Source of the DNA: Zygnema cylindricum
Lineage: Eukaryota; Streptophyta; Zygnematophyceae; Zygnematales; Zygnemataceae
Assembly: GCA_037447655.1 (NCBI GenBank)
Contig: JBBHKE010001463.1
Location: forward strand, 62,001-126,000
Length of the DNA: 64,000 nt
Direction of reading: 5' to 3'
A program made the translations under genes and the position numbers. The notes under the pieces were generated by a model. The model was not told where the DNA came from. It saw only the letters and a program-made list of their open reading frames with translations, and searched no databases. The stretch's first letter is position 1. Each line of letters opens with the position of its first letter. Positions 56,003 through 64,000 of the stretch are shown one piece after another.

Positions 56003-59000
56003 CTACGAATCCCGTGGAGCTTCAAACCTTGTAGGGGAGTCGACAGCCCCTAGGCAGCAAAGCCCAGAAATCAAAGTAATAAGAAGCACAATTACCTGTT
56101 AACAAAACCCACAATTTTCCCCACCATCATTTTCCCTCCGTGTTAGAGTCGGGTATGGATAATGTAAGCACAGAAATACGAGTTATCAGAAGCACAATTA
56201 CCCAAAAACACAGCCAACTATTTTCCTATCATGGTAAGTCCGGTATGGATGATATATCAAGAATCATTTATACGTCGGCTTTAAAAGGAGGAACACAGGG
56301 AATAGGAGACCCGCTTCAACAATTAGGAAGCAGTACCATCCAACGGAAACAAAGTCCAAAATCGCCATTTCAACTGCAAACAGTTCATAACTGACTCAAA
56401 TTACTACACTGACTCACTCAATCACTGACTCTCTGATTGGTCTGATTGTATTGCAACTTCATTCTCTTACGTTTATCATTCTCTCTTACAATGGAAACCT
56501 TACAATGGAGTTAAAAACAGTCAGACCCACAGGTTTCACGAATCCGGTAAACTCACCACTGCTAATGTCTCCAACATCAGAGACCTGGTAAGACAGCTGT
56601 CATCGCAAGTCCTATTGGATGAGACAGTTGTGGTAGCTGTGTCGAGAACTATTCGCCGGGCTCCAATGCTTTCCTTAGGATCGGCTGTATAGAGCACAAG
56701 ATGCTTGACACCAAACTCCTGGACAGAGGAGTAAGCACTTGAAAACAAACCACCTGCCAGGCAAAGTGTTTTATCAATATCAAAAGTATAAATGGCACCA
56801 GCATTAGTAGGAATACATAAAGAGCAAGAAGAAAGATGGAGAGTCAGATAAAGGCGTGCAATATCAAAAAACCCTTCCCACTAGAATCGGCTAAATTTCA
56901 TCCAATGGAGCTGGATTTGTATGAAAACTAAAACATCATAGCATTTCCGATCCGGTTTTCTTTTTACCAAGTGTGTTTTCTGTTATACCTTCTCTCAGAA
57001 GAAGGTCATGTTCCTCATCTGCTTTTGTGGATGGTGCACACATGAGCAGCAAGTCAGTTTGACCTTCCAATTTTTTCACAGCCCTCTCCTCCAAATAAGC
57101 CTGCAACAACGTAAGTTAAACCAATTCCATAATAGGCGTTAATATTAAAATTAACATAAGAGGCTTTAAAACCTACAAAAGATTAGTACTGAACCAAGCC
57201 CACAAGCATGAGTTCTCAGAACTCCCCACATGCATGAACTTCATACCAACAGGATAAGGGGTTCATTTCAGATTACCGTGTGTTGAAAAGATAAAATTAA
57301 ACCCTAGTTCCAGAAAACAAGTCCTTCAGTGCATATAACATAAAATTCGCAACTTCCTCGACTTTAATCCTCAAAAAACTTCAGTACTCCTACTACCATA
57401 AAAGACCACCATGAAAATTGCAAACGAGTGGCCATTTAACACCTTCGACTTTTTGCTCCAAAGTCAGGATAATCGAGATGATAAACATATAAAAGAGATG
57501 GGAAACACAGAAAGGTAGTAATACCCTACCTTCACATCATCCACAGCCTCCAAGGTCCTACCAGCAACTGGCGTGATCTGACAGTCCCCAACAATCACCA
57601 CCTGACCTTCCGGAAAATTCTCCCGGAATGCATTTAATAACTGAGCCGTTACTGATTCCTGAGTTTTTGAAGTCTCAGAGGTGATGTAGGGAAGCACACG
57701 GGATGATGTAGCATCGTCCAAAGCATTCTGCATCATCTTCTTTCCACATATCAGCTACCTTATGCTTAGTCGGTATCTTGATCACAAATTTCAGAAAAGA
57801 ATATCGACATGAAGAAAACAACTCACAATTTGTCAGTAAAATCTGAGACATCCAGTTCACAACTGAATTCGAAAAAAATTCTGACAGGAAGCTTATAAGA
57901 GAGAAAACTGAAATTATTTGGAATAGCCCAACTAAACATGAAATCTTACGTCATAAACAGGCCTGCAAAGAGCTTCGCAGGTGACTTAATTAGTAGTCCT
58001 TGAGATGGAATCTCTTTCAAAAAGGACACAAATTAACTGTGTGGGGCAAAAAAAAAATCTATGTCTACAAGTTTGTGAAGCAGACGGACAACTGACAAGT
58101 CCACAAATCTTAATCCCAAATCTGACCTTTGACAATGTTGCTTGCCTGCACCTTATCCCAAAAAACCCTGCTACTGTCCAACAACAGATAAAAACCTACC
58201 CCACAATAAAGGCATAAGAAAGGGACCCGGAACCTGGGACTTCTCCATACCGGCATGTATAGACAGAAACAAACGCTACCTTTTAAGAAAGAAAATGAAG
58301 GTTCACTGGCACTGTAGCCGCATCCATCATACATGAAGGGACAGCTTTTGAGTTTATCCAATTCCCAGAAATGGCAGGTGACAGAAAAAAGTCAGGAAAC
58401 AAAAAGCTAACCTTTATGGTGCTCAAAGGGTTGGCAGCCAGCTCCTGAACCTCTCCATATTGTGCCAAATGTTGAGAGTTAAGCTGCTCCGAACAAAAAA
58501 CCATTTTTGCACATCACTTTCCCATCCAGTGAACTTCAGAAACTTTGAACCTTTCTTAATCTAGATTTAGGAAAGTTGGCCTGGCCTAAGCTGCCCGATG
58601 ACCAAAGTTTTAATGAGACATTTAAGGCATTTCAACTAACTTTTGACCTTCAGGATGACCACTCGGACTCTTCGTTCTATGAAAACAAACGATGATGTCA
58701 AAATCTCCAATAAGAACTGCCATTGGTTTGATGTCACTCCTATTCACAGTCAACAGTATTAAAACATTGTAAAGCATAAAAAAAATAGTATAGAAAATTC
58801 CAGCGGAAATCCATCGAAAGCGGCAAGACATCATCCAAAAGCGTGATTTTCCAAACTTTGGTAATAGTCTCAAACTTTGCCTGCTCACCGATTCTCCTAG
58901 GAGTGTGCCAAGTGAAAAAAATATTGAAAGGCTATCAGCAAACTGGAATGGAAGCCATAATAAGATAGTAAATGATTAATTACTATCAACAATGTTCCAC

Positions 59001-60996
59001 AGGATCATATATGCGGTAGCTCCCAGCTCCCATGACACTTAACATCTTTTAAGTCCTTCCAGCGCATTAAATGGAGACTGAAAAGAATCTTACCTCCTTG
59101 CCCACAAAGGCCAAAACAAGGTCAGGCTTCTCTTCTACTGTCGCTGAAAAGACCGCAGTCTGCAAAGTACAAAGGACAAAGCATTTGTTTATTCCATTAA
59201 CCTTCTTCTCTATATTTATGGTAGCTTGCAGCTATTTTCTCAGCGAATGTGTAATCGTTATAGACTTTAGTCTGGACACATCATGACAGGAGGGAAGTAG
59301 GACAATCAGCAGCAACACCATAACCATAAGCATCAAACCATACTCTCGACTTTGAGCAACAAATTGCAAAACCAATGTCCTCTAAACTTTCTTTGGATCA
59401 GAGATTATTTAACACTACACCGCGAATCGTAATTAGAGTAATGAAAAAATTAGAGTACAAAAACTAAAAAAAAAAATTAGAGTAATGAACGCTAATTTAT
59501 GTGATAGAGCTGTTTCAACTATGAAGTTTACTCTAATTTATTTAAGTACTTCTAATTTGGCACGCTAATATCCTCTACTGTAAATAAGGTATTCGTACAG
59601 AATTTGGCAAAACGTACAGTTTATCGTCACTATGACGTTTGCACTACGCGGTTTGTTAAAACGCAGTTACATGATAATGGCCTGCATTTAATCATTATTT
59701 GTACTTTTTTACTTAATAAAGTACAATTTTGCACGGTCGGAGGTCATCCGTACTCCACACTATTTAAAACGAACCTATACCTTAAATAGAATAATGAAAA
59801 AATTAGAATCATTTACTCTATTTCATGTGACAGAGTCGAAATTTCGAGCAACCGAATTAGAGTAATTTACTCTAATTACGATTCGCGGTGTACAAGAACC
59901 AAACAGCCCAACGAGTCCTGAGAGATCAGATACACCAATTTCATGACAAAAACAGGAAGGTTTGTCAATCTCGCTAATTTATGACCACAATCGACACGTA
60001 TATGAGGATTCTAATAACTCCACAGCTAATAACTAACAGAAAGACACACTGTGAGTACCCATAGCAAACAAAAAATGATATGAAAACTAGCATTCAGCAC
60101 CAATTAATAACCTAATAATGCAATAGTGAGTGACATGAAACTGGATTTTAAAATTAAATTAAGAGTAATCTGTCCTTTTATGATGCAAACTCAACCCTTA
60201 CTAATATCAGCAATAATACGCAGTGCAAATTTAATATAGGAAATATTATCAATAAATTGCCTGCAGATTTGAACCAATCAGTGAACATGAAAGAAAATAG
60301 AACTATTCACTTCTTGCTAAGTTTATGCCATACAAAAAACTAAACGTAGGATCAAATATCCAATGAAAACCTCATCTCGGAGAAATATAAGAGTTTAAAT
60401 GGTAAAATGACCTTATGGTGCAAACCTAAACCTAAAACTTCAGCTGATTTGCAATATGTCCTGTTATATACTGTTCAGAAAATGTCAAACATACCTGTGA
60501 CAGTTCCTCCTTTGATTGACCTTTCAGAGATCCAAAGAGGTCGGAAATAAGCTTTTCAAAAGAGATTGTCTGATAATCTAGGGAGGAAGAGCTTTGCACA
60601 AATCTGAAAACAAGTCACACATTGGAATCAAAATACAAGAAATTACAGCACAAACAAATCACAACACAACACAAGTACCGTCATACAGACTTTAGGAATC
60701 AATATTTGGTTGACGAATCAGTTCAGATAGAGTCATTAACTTTAACATATAAAAGCAAATCTTCATCAACAGAGGGATTATAGAACAGTTTGCTGATAAA
60801 GGCACCTACATTCACAACTTTCAAAAAGGAAAAGTTACAAAAAAAAAGAAATAGGGAAGAGAAAGTACCCTGTATTCGACCATACAAATGCTGGAACGCT
60901 CCATGAGGCTGCGGCGGATCCAGAAAACGTCAAAATAAGTCCAAAAAGGCATACAGCTGCCAGAGAACCAGAGCAAAAAGACGTGGATACAGCCAT
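56003..60996 (-). CDS. ATP6AP1/Ac45-like V-ATPase accessory protein (type I membrane protein)
   Basis: Eight exons join in frame to 328 aa: 60996-60869, 60603-60495, 59159-59094, 58483-58412, 57739-57530, 57100-56989, 56753-56557 and 56095-56003. Residues 1-30 are a signal peptide (AAVCLFGLILTFSGSAAA). Then comes SVPAFVWS, the start of the mature domain shared by Ac45/Voa1/BIG1-type proteins, and later YQTISFEKLISDLF, VFSATVEEKPDLVLAFVGKE, GQTDLLLMCAP and FGVKHLVLYTADP. A glycosylation site (NRT) and a CDDSC pair precede a single C-terminal membrane segment (VVIVLLITLISGLCCLGAV) and a short tail, SPTRFEAPRDS. The tail and layout match the plant members of this family. Such proteins assist assembly or targeting of the V-ATPase V0 sector in the secretory pathway; the plant role is less established. 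Intron 2 holds a MITE (59418-59890), and intron 7 a decayed copy of the last exon. Confidence 0.85.
56150..56240 (-). pseudogene. Decayed duplicate of the transmembrane exon
   Basis: On the minus strand GGTAATTGTGCTTCTG is followed by a diverged copy of the last exon (VIVLLITRISVL versus VIVLLITLISGL) ending in a CCCGACTC segment. It lies 60-150 bp upstream of the real last exon, in the same intron. Its acceptor has decayed (TTTTTGG instead of AACAGG), which would keep it out of the mRNA. Confidence 0.75.
59418..59890. mobile_element. TA-flanked MITE, A1/A3 subfamily, in intron 2 of the ATP6AP1-like gene
   Basis: Perfect inverted termini (CACCGCGAATCGTAATTAG and CTAATTACGATTCGCGGTG), TA on both sides, 473 bp. 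Uninterrupted, so it serves as the empty-site reference for the nested copies at 18795-20407. Confidence 0.9.
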
Positions 60997-61368
60997 TTTC
61001 TTTGTCACAATACACCTAGTTTCCCTTCAAAGCGTGACCTAGAAGTAATAAACACCGAATATGTTTAAATATTTCTCTATTACTCCTATTCATCCAATGC
61101 TTCGATCAAATTATTAGCTTCTAAAGTGAGAACCAAAGAAACTCCCAGACAGGAGCTGCAAAAAACCTCTCGCCTCCTAGAAACCAGGGGAAAAAGAATA
61201 AATTCACACGAATACCTAAATATAAACTAAAAACAAATTACTATTCTCAAGAAACAACGGAATCCAGTCAGTCTTCCCGTAAGAAATTCCTTCACGAAGG
61301 TTGCTACAGTACTGTAGCTTAGAAGAATGAACGACAGACACAGGAAGAGACAAGGGCAGAATGAATGG

Positions 61369-61392
61369 CACGTCAAGTCACGTCACGTCACA
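61369..61392. promoter_or_regulatory. TGACGTG cluster upstream of the ATP6AP1-like gene
   Basis: On the minus strand three overlapping TGACGTG/TGACTTGACG-type boxes lie about 370-400 bp before the start codon. These are bZIP-type sites. The resemblance to the CER1 upstream box may be chance. Confidence 0.4.
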
Positions 61393-61501
61393 CCAGAGAA
61401 AGCTCCGCTAGATCTCCAAAAAGGGCATTATAGGAGGCTCTGTGGACGCCAGAGCAGTACATGTACGGTATAGCGTACGAATATGTTTATCATATGTACA
61501 A

Positions 61502-61717
61502 TACCGCGAATCGTTATTAGTGTCAAAGTTTAAATAGCGTAAAAATAAATTAGTGTTATTGATTCTAATTTAGTGCGAGAGACGTGGCAGATTATGGTCC
61601 ACGTCCTTAAATAGCGCTGCTAATTTATTTTCGAAAATCATGCATGCTAATTGCGGAAAAAAATAAAATTTTAAGAACCCAAATTAGTGACTTTGACACT
61701 AATAACGATTCGCGGTC
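61502..61717. mobile_element. Small TA-family MITE upstream of the ATP6AP1-like gene
   Basis: Left end ACCGCGAATCGTTATTAGTG, right end CTAATAACGATTCGCGGTC then TA, about 216 bp. The interior GACGTGGCAGATTATGGTCC matches the elements at 13021 and 35105. About 500 bp from the start codon. Confidence 0.8.
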
Positions 61718-62040
61718 TACTGGGTACAATCCACTGGAGAGTATGCACAGGCGCAGTACTTTTATGGAAAATTATGTGATCTTTCCAGACATCATGCCTG
61801 GGCATATGTGTCCAGCCAGAAAAGCCACGTTGCATGTTGAGATGGCTGCGATTAGATTTCATTGAGCAAACAGACAATTCTGAGGCCGAATTAGTACGCC
61901 ACTTCCCTTATCGCTATCTCGACATACTAAATGTATCGAATCGGAATTTCCATTTACATATCGGCTACTTAAAGGTTGCAAGGTCTTTTCTTGGCGATCT
62001 TCAACACCAAAGAATACATCGGTCATTTTCATTACAGACA

Positions 62041-62195
62041 GAGGTCGCAAACGGTCAACCGAAACCGTGACCGACCGTTAACCGACCGCCCGCGCCGGAT
62101 CCGGAATGGATTCGGTTGCCAAATTTTGAGGGCCGGGCGGTTGCGGTCGGTTGATTCACCAGAAAAAAAAACGGTCGGTTACGGTCGGTCAACCA
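62041..62195. mobile_element. Imperfect foldback rich in CGGTCGGTT, possible hAT-type remnant
   Basis: ACGGTCAACCGAAACCG and GACCGACCGTTAACCGACCG on the left pair with GGGCGGTTGCGGTCGGTTGA and CGGTTACGGTCGGTCAACC on the right. Such CGGTCGGTT-rich ends are common in plant hAT-like non-autonomous elements; the assignment is inference. Confidence 0.5.
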
Positions 62196-62294
62196 AAAAA
62201 CCAAAAAAAATGAAAATTCTGTACTGTCCATACAATCCAACATTATTGTACTTTGTACTCTTTGGTATCGTGGAAGTATGTTACATCATGATTA

Positions 62295-63000
62295 GCGTCG
62301 CAAATCTGACACGGTACTGTAGTAACACTATTCATTTCGCAAATCTTAGGGAACGCGACAAAGCGTCGCAAATCTGACACGGTACACCGTCAATCGCTAT
62401 TAGAGTATACAACGCCAATTCAGTGCCCTTTTTTCAAAAAAAAAAACCCCGAAATACAATCCATAATCCTAATTTTTCCATTATTCTAATTAGGGTTTTT
62501 ATTAAATTAGCGTTAATAATGGAAGTAAACTGCGATGGAAATAGTGTGGCGTACGGACAGAATATTTTTGTACGAAATGGTACTTTTTGAATTACAAAGG
62601 CATAAAAAGACACTTAACATTATTGTGCACACATGTGAATGTGCACTGGAAGAAAGAAATGCAAACTCTTCGTCAAAAATCACGTTCTCATAAGTTCGTC
62701 CGTCGACCATGTGAACAGCGCGACGGCGTACGAATTGTCAGATTTTGTTCGATTACACATATTACTGTAGACATTGACAGGGCGAGTATTTATTATTCAG
62801 GACAACCCAAAATACAGTTAGGGATTAATTAGTATATATATATATTTTTCAAAAAATAATAATTCCCAATTAGTGTTAATAACACTATTTTTTTTTAAGC
62901 TATTTATTCCTTTACTCTAATAGCGATTGGCGGTGTAGTACACTATTCATTTCGTAAATCCTAGGGAACGCGACAAAGCGTCGCAAATCTGACACATTAA
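62295..63000. repeat. 68-bp tandem repeat interrupted by the C-type element
   Basis: Units begin GCGTCGCAAATCTGACAC at 62295, 62363 and 62978 (partial). The second unit is split at TA (62393-62394 / 62936-62937) by the element at 62395-62935. Confidence 0.85.
62395..62935. mobile_element. TA-flanked C-type element, complete
   Basis: Left terminus CACCGTCAATCGCTATTAGA, right terminus CTAATAGCGATTGGCGGTG, TA both sides, 541 bp. It contains an 81-codon open frame also present in the inverted copy at 37664-38194, probably by common descent of the repeat rather than as a gene. Confidence 0.85.
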
Positions 63001-63109
63001 TTTTATGGGCTCCATTGCCACACAGAATTCGCATATCAAAAGAAGCTAATCTAGATAGTGCCGAATCCAAGTTTATATAAACCCAAATGATTGACCCCTT
63101 GACAAATAG

Positions 63110-63445
63110 AACCCCATTACAGCTTCACCCCTGTGAAATAAGACTTTCTGTGTGCTCAGTTCCACCACAGAATGCAAAGTTAGAATATGAGATTTGGACA
63201 CATTCACCCACTTTGACTTTCCCTTAGAAATGCAGCCACCCTGTCAGGCGAACACTCTGACCGATTACACCCCTATGTAGCCTGGACTCCCCTGAGTCCG
63301 CAGCAAAAAGAATCATTGAATTTGGTCAACAAAGTTGATAGTTATGGCTGGCCAAAGTTTACCATTTATACAAGGTGCTCTCTGGGAGAGGCAGCTACCT
63401 ACCAGAAAATATTCTAAGTCCTAAAACCCCTCTCTAAGCCCCCTA
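63110..63445 (-). repeat. Dispersed repeat R, copy 3 (inverted)
   Basis: Reverse complement of the R block (TGACTCAGGGGAGTCC-like, TTCTTTTTGCTGCGGACTC, CAGGGTGGC). It is followed, in the same order as at 40170-40830, by the GTAC-rich repeat. Confidence 0.7.
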
Positions 63446-63469
63446 GTACTAAATTACGAACCAATGACA

Positions 63470-63960
63470 AGACTGTAAAGTACATAAAGGTACAGGTGTC
63501 GGTGTACCTTTTGTACGACCATCGTACGACATGGCCAAAAACCAACACGTGTCTTATTCGGACTCGTTCTTTTAATTCCCGGAATTCGTGCCGTCAAATA
63601 TTATCTCTCCACGTGGCTCCAGGTCATGTCACGTCTGAAAAACGGTACAGTACAAGAAAGTACAAGTGCCGGAGTACTTTGTGTACGTACAATGTACGAA
63701 ATCACCATAGTGCGACATTTGTCACTCCTGGATTTGTTTTCTGCCGTTCCGGAAATTCCGTAAGCCCGTATGATGTTGCCACGTGTCATCCGGAGTGGCG
63801 GCGTCTGAAAACTGCCAAATTGTCCTTTCCGCGATGTCGGCGCTAACCACGGCCGTCCGATTTACATCGTCATTTAAAACGGACCGTCGAAATAAATGTT
63901 CGTACTATTTATTTCGTTCGGTACTAAAAGTACAACTGTTTTTATGCCCCATATACCGTA
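63470..63960. repeat. Dispersed GTAC-rich repeat, copy 2, internally duplicated
   Basis: Two tandem half-units of about 170 bp: AAAGGTACAGGTGTCGG, GTACCTTTTGTACG, then AAAGTACAAGTGCCGG, GTACTTTGTGTACG, each followed by similar GTGCCACGTG/CACGTGGC text. Related to 40170-40505 in reverse orientation. Confidence 0.65.
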
Positions 63961-64000
63961 ATCCAGTTAAATGGAAAACCCTACCTGTAACTATATAAAT

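Noticed and set aside
57464-57736. Separate 90-codon gene beginning at the Met of exon 5
   Set aside because: It is an internal exon of the ATP6AP1-like gene, preceded by an acceptor and followed by a donor.
58622-58888. Minus-strand open frame as an additional exon of the ATP6AP1-like gene
   Set aside because: Exons 3 and 4 join in phase without it, giving the conserved VGKEL-type junction; adding it breaks the family alignment.

Overview
The window is nuclear DNA of a plant-lineage eukaryote (streptophyte), AT-rich and intron-rich. The call rests on an intact CER1-type alkane-forming enzyme with the plant-specific layout, a plant-type ATP6AP1/Ac45-like V-ATPase accessory protein, and a plant-type Ty1/copia retrotransposon. 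I cannot place it to genus; a charophyte alga or an early-diverging land plant would fit.

Three genes could be assembled exon by exon with continuous reading frames: a Ser/Thr protein kinase with an Aurora-like catalytic domain and a long Ser-rich tail (11203-15779, +, 7 exons), a CER1-like fatty aldehyde decarbonylase (43950-53128, +, 11 exons, 621 aa), and the ATP6AP1/Ac45-like type I membrane protein (60996-56003, -, 8 exons, 328 aa). A fourth gene runs off the left edge on the minus strand and shows a FYVE-like zinc-finger exon (768-407). The genes look like independent housekeeping or surface-lipid functions, with no sign of a cluster.

The rest is mostly mobile and repetitive DNA. From about 20.7 to 32.3 kb lies a broken RLE-type non-LTR retrotransposon split by a scrambled copia element (22780-29626). 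The copia locus has a duplicated integrase segment flanking an inverted LTR-gag fragment. Throughout the intergenic DNA and two introns are short TA-flanked elements whose termini read CACCG(C/T)GAATCG near the left end and the reverse complement at the right end. Several insertions can be proved against their own empty site, including a nested set at 18795-20407.

The most unusual signal is in the genes. Introns of all three genes carry extra copies of the 3' splice site, usually with the first bases of the following exon: CER1 introns 1 and 10, kinase intron 4, and the last intron of the ATP6AP1-like gene. Several other introns carry tandem repeats in their 3' halves. The kinase gene also needs a GC-AG intron to keep its frame. 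No tRNA, rRNA, CRISPR array or organellar segment was recognised.
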